A model generated the notes under the pieces. That model did no database searches. It was not told the DNA's origin and was given only the letters and a program-made list of their open reading frames with translations. Positions 45,350 to 56,040 of a DNA stretch of 64,000 nucleotides are shown one piece after another. The first letter of the stretch is position 1, and each line of letters begins with the position of its first letter. Both the position numbers and the translations under genes were made by a program. The stretch spans positions 55,309-119,308 of the forward strand of contig NZ_JACSNZ010000006.1 of NCBI RefSeq assembly GCF_016902575.1, read 5' to 3'. The stretch is from Pseudoflavonifractor capillosus (lineage in GTDB: Bacteria; Bacillota; Clostridia; Oscillospirales; Oscillospiraceae).

Positions 45350-46543
45350 ATGAAAGTTCTCGTGATCAACGCCGGCAGTTCTTCCCTGAAGTACCAGCTG
45401 CTGGACACCGACAACCAGGAAGTTCTGGCCAAGGGCCTGTGCGAGCGCATCGGCATCGACGGCAAGTTCACCTACAAGGCCCCCGGCAAGGAGACCATCG
45501 ACGCTGCCGACGTGGCCATGCCCACCCACTCCGAGGCCATCCAGGCTGTGCTCAATGCCCTGGTGGATGAGACCAACGGCGTGATCTCCTCCATGAAGGA
45601 GATCGAGGCTGTGGGCCACCGTGTGGTGCACGGCGGCGAGACCTTCGCCTGCTCCGTGAAGATCGACGAGAAGGTCATGGCCGCCCTGGAGGAGTGCATC
45701 CCCCTGGCCCCCCTGCACAACCCCGCCAACATCACCGGCATCCGTGCCTGTGAGGCTGTCATGGGTAAGGACGTGCCTCAGGTGGGCGTGTTTGACACCG
45801 CCTTCCACCAGACCATGCCCGCCAAGGCCTACACCTACGCCCTGCCCTATGAGTACTATGAGCAGGATAAGGTGCGCCGCTACGGCTTCCACGGCACCAG
45901 CCACAAGTATGTGGCTCAGCGTGCCGCCGCCATGCTGGGCAAGCCCCTGGAAGAGCTGAAGCTCATCTCCTGCCACCTGGGTAACGGCTCCTCCATCACC
46001 GCCATTGACGGCGGCAAGAGCGTGGACACCACCATGGGCTTCACCCCCCTGGCCGGCGTTCCCATGGGCACCCGTTCCGGCGACCTGGATGCCGGCATCC
46101 TGGAGTACCTGATGAACAAGCACAACATGAGCGTGGACGAGATGCTCACCGTGCTCAACAAGAAGTCCGGCGTGCTGGGCGTGTCTGGCGTGTCTTCCGA
46201 CTTCCGTGACCTCACCGCCGCTGCCCAGCAGGGCAATGAGCGTGCCGCTCTGGCCCTGGATATGTTCTGCTACTCCGTGAAGAAGTACATCGGCGCCTAT
46301 GCTGCCGCCATGGGTGGTGTGGACGCTGTGATCTTCACCGCCGGTGTGGGCGAGAACTCCGCCGAGGAGCGTATGTCCATCGCCTCCGGCCTGGAGTTTA
46401 TGGGCATCCACATGGACCCCGAGGCCAACAAGGTCCGTGGCAAGGAGACCGTGGTCTCCACCCCCGACTCCCCCGTCAAGGTGCTGCTCATCCCCACCAA
46501 CGAGGAGCTGATGATCGCTCTGGACACCGCCGAGCTGGCCTAA
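45350..46543 (+). CDS. ackA: Acetate kinase
   Basis: Makes ATP and acetate from acetyl phosphate, a main energy step in fermentation. It has 397 residues from ATG 45350; AAGGAG lies 8 nt upstream. The in-frame GTG at 45341 overlaps this ribosome site. Signatures are [17 protein letters not shown] at residue 3, and [14 protein letters not shown] near 180 (phosphate transfer region). Codons are strongly biased, consistent with high expression. pta is not adjacent. Confidence 0.98.
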   Translation: MKVLVINAGSSSLKYQLLDTDNQEVLAKGLCERIGIDGKFTYKAPGKETIDAADVAMPTHSEAIQAVLNALVDETNGVISSMKEIEAVGHRVVHGGETFACSVKIDEKVMAALEECIPLAPLHNPANITGIRACEAVMGKDVPQVGVFDTAFHQTMPAKAYTYALPYEYYEQDKVRRYGFHGTSHKYVAQRAAAMLGKPLEELKLISCHLGNGSSITAIDGGKSVDTTMGFTPLAGVPMGTRSGDLDAGILEYLMNKHNMSVDEMLTVLNKKSGVLGVSGVSSDFRDLTAAAQQGNERAALALDMFCYSVKKYIGAYAAAMGGVDAVIFTAGVGENSAEERMSIASGLEFMGIHMDPEANKVRGKETVVSTPDSPVKVLLIPTNEELMIALDTAELA

Positions 46544-46554
46544 GTCCCAAGCAT

Positions 46555-46594
46555 AAAAAATTCCGGTGCAGCCGCAGTTGCACCGGAATTTTTT
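46555..46594. terminator. Bidirectional terminator after ackA
   Basis: Perfect 16-bp stem with A6 and T6 flanks and an 8-nt loop, shared with the convergent DUF3795 gene. Confidence 0.9.
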
Positions 46595-46601
46595 GTTTTC
46601 A

Positions 46602-47411
46602 TCAGCTGGCGGCAAGATCCTGGAAGGTCTGGGCGGTGCGATAGAGGTACACCAGATGGATCACACTGATGACCACCATGGCAATGGCAGCAGCCAGAAC
46701 CACCAGCAGTCCAATGACAATCACGGTGAAAATCACCCCGATCACCAGGGCAACCGTGGCACCCAGCATCCACTTCCACAGTTTTCTCCACTTCTCACTC
46801 AGCTCATTGTCCGTCCCCTCCAGCACATCGGCGTGGGCATTGAACTCATAGTAGCACCCCAGCATGGCCACAACGGCAACCACGCCTGACATCAACAGCG
46901 CAAACCCCTCATGCTGGACGAAAATAGCTCCCACATTGAAAAGGGCCAAGACCAGATTCAACACCCCTGCTGTGCGGTATTTCTCCTCCTCACAAGTCAG
47001 TTTCAGCAGGAGCACACCGTACACCACCGTACACGCCACCGCCAAAAACTGTCCAAACATCTGCCAGGCCGGGATCCACTGCTCGATCACTCCGGCAATG
47101 GTGTTGGGAATAAAGATCCAGAACAAGATCCACAGCCATTTGGCCATGTAGGTGCCCTTTCTCTTCATCTCCTGCTGATATTCCAGCACCGCCTTCTTCT
47201 GTGCCAGACGGAACTGGGGAGCCGTATCCTTCCCCCGGTACACACCGCACTGGGCGTGGAAGGTGCAGCTTTGGCAGGACTCATGTCCCTTCTGCCGACA
47301 GCACAGGGCCAGCTTACACTCCCGGCTGGCCTGCTCCAGACAGCCCCGGCAGCCGGTGTCCGCCCGATACCCGCACTCTTGACAGCTTTTTCCACAGTAA
47401 GTGTGACTCAT
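46602..47411 (-). CDS. DUF3795-type Cys-rich N-domain fused to membrane helices
   Basis: The protein has 269 residues from ATG 47411 (GGGGGT upstream). Residues 1-60 hold about ten cysteines (YCGKSCQECGYRADTGCRGC, then CKLALCC and CQSC), as in DUF3795. About seven hydrophobic segments follow from residue 95 to 265. DUF3795 proteins are usually soluble, so fusion to a membrane domain stands out. No enzymatic motif was seen. The first in-frame start (47516) is rejected for lack of a ribosome site. Confidence 0.72.
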   Translation of the reverse strand: MSHTYCGKSCQECGYRADTGCRGCLEQASRECKLALCCRQKGHESCQSCTFHAQCGVYRGKDTAPQFRLAQKKAVLEYQQEMKRKGTYMAKWLWILFWIFIPNTIAGVIEQWIPAWQMFGQFLAVACTVVYGVLLLKLTCEEEKYRTAGVLNLVLALFNVGAIFVQHEGFALLMSGVVAVVAMLGCYYEFNAHADVLEGTDNELSEKWRKLWKWMLGATVALVIGVIFTVIVIGLLVVLAAAIAMVVISVIHLVYLYRTAQTFQDLAAS

Positions 47412-47467
47412 GGCGCTACCCCCTTTGTTTAGGTTGACCATATTGTACCATAGAGCATAGGAACAAA

Positions 47468-47505
47468 CAACCCCCGCCCGGTGCAAGAGCACCGAACGGG
47501 GGTTG
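47468..47505 (-). terminator. Terminator after gdhA
   Basis: Stem of 9 bp and 5 bp around small internal loops, loop AAGA, followed by a T-rich stretch on the minus strand. Confidence 0.78.
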
Positions 47506-47525
47506 CCTTGTAGCATTTCCGGTTA

Positions 47526-48908
<1,383 letters not shown>

Positions 48909-48923
48909 TTAGCTTGCTACTGT

Positions 48924-48952
48924 ATTGTACACCTTGCAAAAGGATTTTGCAA
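48924..48952 (-). promoter_or_regulatory. Promoter of gdhA
   Basis: Minus strand TTGCAA, 17 bp, TACAAT. The same AT-rich gap (48873-49146) also holds the divergent promoter at 49084; nothing else is seen in it. Confidence 0.75.
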
Positions 48953-49083
48953 CACTAAATGTTTGAACTTGCAGAAAAAACGGAATTATCGTTTACTCAG
49001 CCAAAATATGAATGAAAAGTTGCACATTTATACCAATCCCATGACAGAAATTATCCATTTAATCCCATTTTGTCCTGCAATTC

Positions 49084-49112
49084 TTGACGGATGGGGGCAG
49101 GAAGATTATACT
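49084..49112 (+). promoter_or_regulatory. Promoter of the RluA-rhomboid-ABC operon
   Basis: TTGACG, 17 bp, TATACT, 34 bp before the ATG. Confidence 0.75.
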
Positions 49113-49146
49113 ACTGTATTGAATCATATGCCTGGGGAGGGATGGC

Positions 49147-50046
49147 ATGGCTGCCCGATATTTGCAGATTCCCATTGGAGAAGAGCTCCACGGCCAGGAG
49201 GTCAACACCATCCTGCGGCGGACCCTCCACCTGTCTGGAACAGTGCTGCGGCGCATCAAGTGGCTGGACGATGGCATCACTGTGGACGGAAAGCGGGTGA
49301 CGGTGCGCCATCGAGTCCAGGTGGGGGAAGTGCTATCGGTGCGCCTGACAGACCCCGTTTCCACCTCGGGCACCGTGCCAACCCCCGGCCCGTTGGATAT
49401 TGTGTGGGAGGACGAGGATGTTGTGGTGGTCAACAAGGCCCCCGGTGTGCTGGTACACCCTGGCCATGGACATTTTTCTGACACCCTGGGCAACTTTCTC
49501 ATGTACCACTACCAGCAAACCGGACAGGAGTGCGACTTTCACCCGGTCCATCGGCTGGACAAGGGAACTTCCGGGCTGCTGGTGGTGGCCAAGCACCCCC
49601 ACGCTCAGGAGCAGCTCAAGCAGCAGCTCCACACCCCCCAATTCCGCCGGGTGTATCTGGCCATTTGCGACGGCCTCCCCCCAGCCCCTTCCGGCACCAT
49701 CGACGCCCCCATTGGCCTGGCCCCGGACTCCAGGGCAAGAACGGTGTGTCCCCAGGGCCAGAGCGCCCGCACCCACTACCGGGTGGTGTCCGCCTGGGAG
49801 GGACACTCTCTGGTGGAACTGACTCTGGACACCGGGCGCACCCACCAAATCCGGGTACACATGGCGCATATTGGCTGTCCCCTCACCGGGGATTTTCTCT
49901 ATGGGCAGGAGCAGCCGGACAAAATTGCCCGCCCTGCCCTGCATTCCCACCAGCTCAGCTTTACCCATCCCATCACCGGGGAGCCCCTGGCCTTCACCCA
50001 GCCCCTGCCCGGGGACATGGCCGCGCTGCTCCCCCACACGATCTGA
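49147..50046 (+). CDS. RluA-family pseudouridine synthase
   Basis: The protein has 299 residues. The catalytic Asp motif is PVHRLDKGTSGLLVVAK (near 132), with the second family motif LDTGRTHQIRVHMAHIGCP near 227. An N-terminal S4-like RNA-binding stretch (about 15-75) contains RRTLHLSGTVLRRIKWL. It modifies uridines in rRNA or tRNA; whether it is RluC-, RluD- or YhcT-like cannot be told. GGGGAGGG precedes the ATG, and the rhomboid gene starts 10 bp downstream. Confidence 0.92.
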   Translation: MAARYLQIPIGEELHGQEVNTILRRTLHLSGTVLRRIKWLDDGITVDGKRVTVRHRVQVGEVLSVRLTDPVSTSGTVPTPGPLDIVWEDEDVVVVNKAPGVLVHPGHGHFSDTLGNFLMYHYQQTGQECDFHPVHRLDKGTSGLLVVAKHPHAQEQLKQQLHTPQFRRVYLAICDGLPPAPSGTIDAPIGLAPDSRARTVCPQGQSARTHYRVVSAWEGHSLVELTLDTGRTHQIRVHMAHIGCPLTGDFLYGQEQPDKIARPALHSHQLSFTHPITGEPLAFTQPLPGDMAALLPHTI

Positions 50047-50056
50047 GGTGTCTACC

Positions 50057-50635
50057 ATGAAACGACCCACATTAAAGATTTCCTACAACGCCCCTGTCAC
50101 CCTCACCTTCGCCCTGCTCTCCCTGCTGGCCCTCATTCTCAACGGGGTCACCGGCGGCTGGACCAACGCCCACCTGTTTTCCGTCTACCACTGCTCTCTG
50201 GCAGACCCTCTGGCCTGGGTGCGCTTTTTCGGCCATGTGCTGGGTCATAGCGGGTACTCCCACTATATCGGCAACATGGTGCTCATTCTGGTGCTGGGCC
50301 CCAACCTGGAGGACCGGTTTGGCAGCTGGAACGTGCTGTGGGCCATTCTTGTTACCGCCCTCATCTCGGGGCTGGTGCAGTTCATTTTCTTCCCCGGCAC
50401 CGCCCTGCTGGGTGCCTCGGGCATCGTGTTTATGATGATCCTGCTCTCCTCCTTCGGTGGCGTGCGCAACGGCACCATCCCCACCACCCTGATTTTGGTG
50501 GCCATCTTCTACCTGGGGGACGAGATTTGGAACGGCATCTTTGTCCAGGACAATATCTCTCAGCTCACTCACATCATCGGCGGAGTGTGCGGCACCGTGT
50601 TCGGCTTTGCCCTGTCCAGCGGCAAAAAGCGATAA
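50057..50635 (+). CDS. Rhomboid intramembrane serine protease
   Basis: The protein has 192 residues with about six helices. The catalytic dyad is present: Ser121 in GASG and His172 in QLTHIIGG. HSGYSHYIGNMVLILVLGP near 78 is the conserved WR-loop neighbour with His/Asn. Rhomboids cleave membrane anchors; substrate unknown. It starts 10 bp after the RluA gene and is followed 15 bp later by the ABC exporter gene, so the three form one operon. Confidence 0.9.
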   Translation: MKRPTLKISYNAPVTLTFALLSLLALILNGVTGGWTNAHLFSVYHCSLADPLAWVRFFGHVLGHSGYSHYIGNMVLILVLGPNLEDRFGSWNVLWAILVTALISGLVQFIFFPGTALLGASGIVFMMILLSSFGGVRNGTIPTTLILVAIFYLGDEIWNGIFVQDNISQLTHIIGGVCGTVFGFALSSGKKR

Positions 50636-50650
50636 CATTAGGAGGTTTCT

Positions 50651-53632
50651 ATGCTCAAGCTAACCAACATCCGTAAGACCTACACCGTGGGCGACCTCAC
50701 CGTGGATGCCCTGCGTGGGATAAGCCTGGAGTTCCGGGACAATGAGTTTGTCTCCATTCTCGGCCCCTCCGGCTGCGGGAAAACCACCACGCTGAACATC
50801 ATTGGCGGTCTGGACCGATACACCAGCGGCGATCTCATCATCAACGGTCGCTCCACTAAGGAATACACCGACAGCGACTGGGACACCTACCGCAACCACT
50901 CCGTGGGCTTTGTCTTTCAAAGCTACAACCTGATCCCCCACCAGACCATCCTGGCCAATGTGGAACTGGCCCTGACCCTGTCCGGGGTGTCCAAGTCCGA
51001 GCGCCGCCGCCGGGCCCAGGAGGCCCTCAGTCAGGTGGGACTCAGCGACCACATGCACAAGCGGCCCAACCAGCTCTCCGGTGGCCAGATGCAGCGGGTG
51101 GCCATTGCCCGGGCCCTCATCAACAACCCGGACATTCTTCTGGCCGACGAGCCCACGGGAGCTTTGGACAGTGAGACCTCGGTGCAGGTGATGGATCTGC
51201 TGCGGGAGGTGGCCCGTGACCGACTGGTCATCATGGTCACCCACAACCCGGAGCTGGCCCAGGCCTATTCCACCCGCATCATCCAGCTCAAAGACGGCGA
51301 GGTGATCCACGACTCTGACCCCTATGAGAGTCAGACGGAGACCCCCACCCTCACGGGCAAGCAGGCCAAGGCAGGGAAAAAGACCTCCATGTCCTTCCCC
51401 ACCGCCCTGTCTCTGTCCCTGAACAATCTGATGACCAAGAAGGGACGCACCTTCCTCACTGCCTTTGCCGGCTCCATTGGCATCATCGGCATTGCCCTCA
51501 TCCTCTCTCTGTCCTCGGGCATCAACAAGTATATCACCAAGGTGCAGCAGGACACCCTCACCAGCTACCCCATCACCATCCAGGCGGAAAGCGTGGATAT
51601 GACCTCCATGCTCACCTCCCTGATGGGTGTGGATGACCAGGAGGAGGGCACAGAACCCCGGGAGGAAGACCGGGTGTACACCTCCACCGTCATGTACGAC
51701 ATGATGGACTCCATGATGAACGCCGAGACAGTGACCAACAATCTAAAGGCCTTCAAGGAGTACCTGGAGGAGGGTGGCGGCGGCATCACCGACCTGGCCC
51801 AGGTGTACTACGGCTACGACTTCCAGTTTGATATCTACAACAAAGACCCCGACGGCACGGTGGTAAAAAGCGACGTGATGGCAGCTATGGAGACCGCCAT
51901 GGGCTCTCTGTACGGGGGCGACTACACCGCCTACTTTGACTCCATGGGGGCCATGTATGAGAGCTTTGACGTATGGCAGGAGCTGCTGCCCGGGGAGGGC
52001 AACGAACTCATTGCCCCTCAGGTCAAGGATCAGTATGAGCTGCTCTACGGCCAGTGGCCCCAGGAGAAAAACCAGGTCATCCTCTTTGTGGACAGCAACA
52101 ACCAGGTCTCCGATCTGATGCTCTACGCCCTGGGGCTGGTGTCTGTGGACGAGATGAACGAGACCCTGGCTGCCATTCAGGCGGGAGAAGATGTGGAAGT
52201 AGAGGATCAAAGCTTTAGCTATGAGGAGCTGTGTGAGACCCAGTTCAAGCTGCTTCTGCCCTACGAGCGCTATCAGTACGATGCAAACACCGATACCTAC
52301 ACCGATCTCACCGCCACCCAAACCGGACTGGAGATGCTCTACAACTCCAGCCAGACCGGCATTGTGCTGGACGTAGTGGGTGTAGCCCGTTCCGACAGCA
52401 GCGGCGGCATGATGTCCGGCTCCCTGGGTTATACCCACGCCCTGACCCAGTACGCCATTGAGGAAACCGCCAACTCGGATCTGGTGAAAGACCAGCTGGC
52501 CAACCCCGACACCGATGTGATCTCCAACCTGCCCTTCCGCCAGGAGGGAGAGGCCACCCCCACGGACCAGGAGAAGGCCCAGGCCATTGGGGAATATCTG
52601 CTCACCCTGGATCAGCAGGCTCAGGCGGAAGCCTATGTAGACGGGGCCAGTCAGCCCAGCCAGACCTATGTGGATGACACAGTGAACGCCCAGATGGCAA
52701 ACATCACCCGGGAAGACATTGAGGCCATGATCTCCCAGGAGTACGCCGCCCAGATGGGGGTGGATGCCGCAACCCTGGACGAGTATATTGCAGGTATGAG
52801 TGACGAGGAGCTGTTTGCCCAGGTGGAGGAGGCCATGGCCGCCCAGATCCGGGAGCAGTACGCCGCAGCGGTGAAAACCCAGCTCTCCGCTCTTCCCGCC
52901 GCTCAGCTCTCCGCCATGCTCACCCAGGCGGTGAATCAGGGGCCCAGCGACCAGGGCTTGACGATGACACAGTTTGTCTATCTCTATGACAACTATATGC
53001 CCCCCACCCACTCCGACTCCACCTACCAGGACAATCTGGAGCTCATGGGGTATGTGGATTTGGACTCCCCTTCTACCATCAGCCTTTACGCTGATACCTT
53101 TAAGGAAAAGGATGAGATCGCCGACCTCATCACCGCCTACAACCAGCAGGTGGCTGAGGAGGATCAGATCAACTACACCGACTATGTGGCCCTGCTCATG
53201 AGTTCCATCACCGATATTATCAGCGGTGTGAGCTATCTGCTCATTGGCTTTGTGTCCATCTCCCTGGTGGTGTCCTCCATTATGATCGGCATCATCACCT
53301 ATATCTCGGTACTGGAGCGCACCAAGGAGATCGGCATTCTCCGTGCCGTGGGTGCTTCCAAAAAGGATGTGTCTCGGGTGTTTAACGCCGAGACCCTCAT
53401 TGTGGGTCTGGGTGCGGGTGTGCTGGGCATTGTAGTGACCCTTCTCTTGAACATCCCCATCAATGCCGCCATCCACGCCGCCACAGGCCTTGTGGACCTC
53501 ACCGCTGCCCTGCCCCCGGTGGGCGGCGCCATTCTGGTGGCCATCAGCGCCATTCTCACCATCCTGGCTGGACTCATTCCCGCCCGGCTGGCCGCTAAGA
53601 AAGACCCCGTGGAGGCGCTGCGCAGCGAGTAA
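50651..53632 (+). CDS. MacB-type ABC transporter with fused ATPase and permease
   Basis: The protein has 993 residues. The ATPase domain (1-225) has Walker A GPSGCGKTT, signature LSGGQMQR and Walker B LLADEPTGALD. A first membrane helix lies at about 267-290. Then comes a roughly 560-residue extracytoplasmic domain (291-853), including coiled-coil-rich Gln/Ala text near 640-760, and three helices at about 854-886, 914-938 and 953-977: the MacB topology. These are mechanotransducers rather than ordinary importers, often for peptides, lipids or antibiotics. GGAGG precedes the ATG. Confidence 0.92.
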   Translation: MLKLTNIRKTYTVGDLTVDALRGISLEFRDNEFVSILGPSGCGKTTTLNIIGGLDRYTSGDLIINGRSTKEYTDSDWDTYRNHSVGFVFQSYNLIPHQTILANVELALTLSGVSKSERRRRAQEALSQVGLSDHMHKRPNQLSGGQMQRVAIARALINNPDILLADEPTGALDSETSVQVMDLLREVARDRLVIMVTHNPELAQAYSTRIIQLKDGEVIHDSDPYESQTETPTLTGKQAKAGKKTSMSFPTALSLSLNNLMTKKGRTFLTAFAGSIGIIGIALILSLSSGINKYITKVQQDTLTSYPITIQAESVDMTSMLTSLMGVDDQEEGTEPREEDRVYTSTVMYDMMDSMMNAETVTNNLKAFKEYLEEGGGGITDLAQVYYGYDFQFDIYNKDPDGTVVKSDVMAAMETAMGSLYGGDYTAYFDSMGAMYESFDVWQELLPGEGNELIAPQVKDQYELLYGQWPQEKNQVILFVDSNNQVSDLMLYALGLVSVDEMNETLAAIQAGEDVEVEDQSFSYEELCETQFKLLLPYERYQYDANTDTYTDLTATQTGLEMLYNSSQTGIVLDVVGVARSDSSGGMMSGSLGYTHALTQYAIEETANSDLVKDQLANPDTDVISNLPFRQEGEATPTDQEKAQAIGEYLLTLDQQAQAEAYVDGASQPSQTYVDDTVNAQMANITREDIEAMISQEYAAQMGVDAATLDEYIAGMSDEELFAQVEEAMAAQIREQYAAAVKTQLSALPAAQLSAMLTQAVNQGPSDQGLTMTQFVYLYDNYMPPTHSDSTYQDNLELMGYVDLDSPSTISLYADTFKEKDEIADLITAYNQQVAEEDQINYTDYVALLMSSITDIISGVSYLLIGFVSISLVVSSIMIGIITYISVLERTKEIGILRAVGASKKDVSRVFNAETLIVGLGAGVLGIVVTLLLNIPINAAIHAATGLVDLTAALPPVGGAILVAISAILTILAGLIPARLAAKKDPVEALRSE

Positions 53633-53651
53633 GCACACCCAACATCTGCAA

Positions 53652-53690
53652 AAGGGCCTGTTGCAAAACAGGCCCTTCTTTTTTGTATAT
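53652..53690 (+). terminator. Terminator after the ABC gene
   Basis: Perfect 11-bp stem with a GCAA loop, then CTTTTTT. Confidence 0.88.
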
Positions 53691-53728
53691 TGAAAACCCC
53701 CTGTGGCATCAGCCACAGGGGGTTTTCA
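53691..53728 (-). terminator. Terminator after the CD1247-like gene
   Basis: Perfect 17-bp stem with an ATCA loop, back to back with the plus-strand terminator. Confidence 0.88.
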
Positions 53729-53733
53729 AATAC

Positions 53734-54195
53734 TTACTCGTGGTCGTGATCGCAGCCGCAGTCACAGCCGCAGCCGCACTCATCGTCCTCGCCGTCGAAG
53801 TCCAGAGCGAACTTCTGGCCGCACTTGGGACAGTCGATGACACCGGCCTCCAGCACTTCGTCGTCGATCACCAGACCCTCCCCGCAGTTGGGGCAGTCCA
53901 CCTCGAAGAAGTCCTCATCGTCCAGGTCGTCGTCCAGCTCGTGGTCACAGCAGCAGTCGTCCTCATCGTCCTCGTCGCTTACGATGGCCTCCACATCGGC
54001 CAGGTCATCGGAAATGGCGTCGATCTCCTCACCAAACTCGTCCAGAGTGGCATCCACAGTGTCCAGCTGGTCGCCGATCTCCTTGAGGACATCCAGCATC
54101 TCAGCCAAAATCTTGGCCTCGCCGTTCTCGGACTTGTCCAGGCCCATGCCGTCAAACATACCCTGGATATACGCAACCTTCTCAGAAATGGTCAT
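53734..54195 (-). CDS. CD1247-type acidic zinc-ribbon protein
   Basis: The protein has 153 residues and is extremely acidic. The N-terminal helical part (1-72) starts SEKVAYIQGMFDGMGLD and matches the CD1247 N-terminal type of Clostridia. Three Cys at 81-83, CPNC (101-104), CPKC (122-125) and a C-terminal CGCGCDCGCDHDHE tail follow, all potential zinc or iron ligands. It lies 50 bp after efp on the same strand, which is its usual setting. GGAAGGAG precedes the ATG. Function unknown. Confidence 0.82.
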   Translation of the reverse strand: MTISEKVAYIQGMFDGMGLDKSENGEAKILAEMLDVLKEIGDQLDTVDATLDEFGEEIDAISDDLADVEAIVSDEDDEDDCCCDHELDDDLDDEDFFEVDCPNCGEGLVIDDEVLEAGVIDCPKCGQKFALDFDGEDDECGCGCDCGCDHDHE

Positions 54196-54245
54196 GATGA
54201 TATCTCCTTCCAGTGTGCAAAATGAGTGGATTGGAATGGATTCAA

Positions 54246-54815
54246 TTAGCCCTTGCAGCGCTCCATATACTCGCCGGTGCGGGTATCGATGCGAATCCGG
54301 TCGCCGGGGTTGATGAACAGGGGCACCTTGATCTCAGCACCAGTCTCCAGGGTGGCGGGCTTGGTCACGTTGGTGGCGGTGTCGCCCTTGAAGCCGGGAT
54401 CGGTCTCGGTGACCTCCAGGTCCACGAAGTTGGGGGGCTCCACGCCGAACACGCTGCCCTTGTAGGACATGATCTTGCAGGACATGTTCTCCTTGACGAA
54501 CTTGAAGTTGTCGCCCAGCACGTCCTTGTTGATGGGCATCATGTCATAGGTCTCCATGTCCATGAAGTAGTACAGATCGCCGTCGTTGTAGCTGTACTCC
54601 ATCTCCTTGCGGTCCACGAAAGCCTGCTCAAACTTAGCAGTGGGGTTGAAAGAAGTCTCGGTGACAGCACCAGTGATGACGTTCTTCATCTTGGTACGCA
54701 CGAAAGCGGCGCCCTTGCCGGGCTTGACGTGCTGGAACTCCACAACCTGCATCACCTTGCCGTCCATCTCAAAGGTCACGCCGTTGCGGAAATCGCCTGC
54801 GGTAATCATTGCCAT
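54246..54815 (-). CDS. efp: Elongation factor P
   Basis: Rescues ribosomes stalled at proline runs. It has 189 residues in three OB-like domains. The modifiable lysine is Lys34 in [10 protein letters not shown]. The text [18 protein letters not shown] and the C-terminal [16 protein letters not shown] are standard. GGAGG lies 9 nt upstream of ATG 54815. It has its own promoter and lies 141 bp downstream of pepP, as in Bacillus (yqhT-efp). Confidence 0.97.
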   Translation of the reverse strand: MAMITAGDFRNGVTFEMDGKVMQVVEFQHVKPGKGAAFVRTKMKNVITGAVTETSFNPTAKFEQAFVDRKEMEYSYNDGDLYYFMDMETYDMMPINKDVLGDNFKFVKENMSCKIMSYKGSVFGVEPPNFVDLEVTETDPGFKGDTATNVTKPATLETGAEIKVPLFINPGDRIRIDTRTGEYMERCKG

Positions 54816-54867
54816 TGGTCTCGTCCTCCAGTATTAAAAGTTTGGGATTCCAAATATAAGTCACTGT

Positions 54868-54896
54868 ATTATACCCCATCCCCCCTTTTTTTGCAA
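54868..54896 (-). promoter_or_regulatory. Promoter of efp
   Basis: Minus strand TTGCAA, 17 bp, TATAAT, about 53 bp before the start. Confidence 0.8.
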
Positions 54897-54956
54897 GGGG
54901 GTGGGCCACAATTCTGGTCGGGAAATGGAGAATTTCCCTTGTGCCAGTTGCCCAGA

Positions 54957-56024
54957 TTACAGGATGATCAGCTCCTTGGGGGAAGCAGTGATGTCCACGC
55001 ACCCCTCGTCGGTGAGCCAGAGCACATCCTCAATGCGCACACCGAACTTGCCAGGCAGATAGATACCGGGCTCGGCGGACAGCGTGGCCCCGGCGGGAAT
55101 GGTCTGGGTCCAGAGGGGGGAGAAGCGGGGATTTTCGTGGATCTCGATGCCCAGGGAGTGGCCGAAGCCATGTCCGAAGTATTCCCCGTAACCGGCATCA
55201 GCAATCACCTTTGCAGCGGCATGGTGCACCACGTCACCGGTGACACCGCCGTGGGCGGCGGCAATGCCCGCCAGCTGGGCCTTCAGCACCGTGTCATACA
55301 CCAGCCGCATCTCGTCGGTGGGCTCACCCACAGCTACAGTGCGGGTCATGTCGGAGCAGTAGCCCCCCACCACACAGCCAAAGTCCATGGTGACAAACTG
55401 ACCCTTTTCAATCACCGACAGGCCGGGCACGGCGTGGGGCTTGGAGCCATTGGCGCCGCTGGCCACGATGGGGTCGAAGGAATTGCGCTGGGCGCCCTTG
55501 CTGGCCATGATGTAGGTCAGACGGGCGGCAATCTCGCTCTCGGTGACACCGGGCTTGACATAGTTCAAAATCTCGGTGAAGGCCTCGTCGGTGATGCGCT
55601 GGGCCTCACGCATGACGGCCAGCTCCTCCTCGTCCTTGACCATACGCAGACGGGTCAGCAGGTCAGAGGCAGCCACCAGCTCCACTCCAGGCAGAGCCTG
55701 GCTCCACAGGTTGTACTGAGCCACATTCATCCCCTCGTCCTCAAAGCCCAGGCGGCGGATGTTGTGGGCGGCCACCAGGGACAGCACCAGCTGGCGATAG
55801 GTCTGGCCAGAGCGCAGCACGTCCACGTGTGCCCCGGTGATCTCCTGGTTGGCGGCTTCGATGTACCGGGAGTCGGTGTAGTACCAGCACTCCTGGGGGG
55901 TGATGAGGGCCACGCCCTCCCCGTGGAAGCCCATGGCGTAGAACTCGCCGGGCTCAGAGGTCACCAGCATGGCATCCAGTCCCAGGTTGGGCAGCTCCTT
56001 GGCAATATTCTTGATGTGATTCAT
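54957..56024 (-). CDS. pepP: Xaa-Pro aminopeptidase (M24B)
   Basis: Metallopeptidase removing an N-terminal residue next to proline. It has 355 residues. The pita-bread metal ligands are visible: Asp in VTMDFGCVVGGYCSDMTRT (about 216-227), His in GHGFGHSLGIEIHE (about 293), and Glu in LSAEPGIYLP and VRIEDVLWL. An N-terminal creatinase domain covers about 1-120. It is upstream of efp in the standard Firmicute pair; 16 bp separate it from the AP-endonuclease-family gene. Confidence 0.93.
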   Translation of the reverse strand: MNHIKNIAKELPNLGLDAMLVTSEPGEFYAMGFHGEGVALITPQECWYYTDSRYIEAANQEITGAHVDVLRSGQTYRQLVLSLVAAHNIRRLGFEDEGMNVAQYNLWSQALPGVELVAASDLLTRLRMVKDEEELAVMREAQRITDEAFTEILNYVKPGVTESEIAARLTYIMASKGAQRNSFDPIVASGANGSKPHAVPGLSVIEKGQFVTMDFGCVVGGYCSDMTRTVAVGEPTDEMRLVYDTVLKAQLAGIAAAHGGVTGDVVHHAAAKVIADAGYGEYFGHGFGHSLGIEIHENPRFSPLWTQTIPAGATLSAEPGIYLPGKFGVRIEDVLWLTDEGCVDITASPKELIIL

Positions 56025-56040
56025 CTCAAAGACTCCTCTC

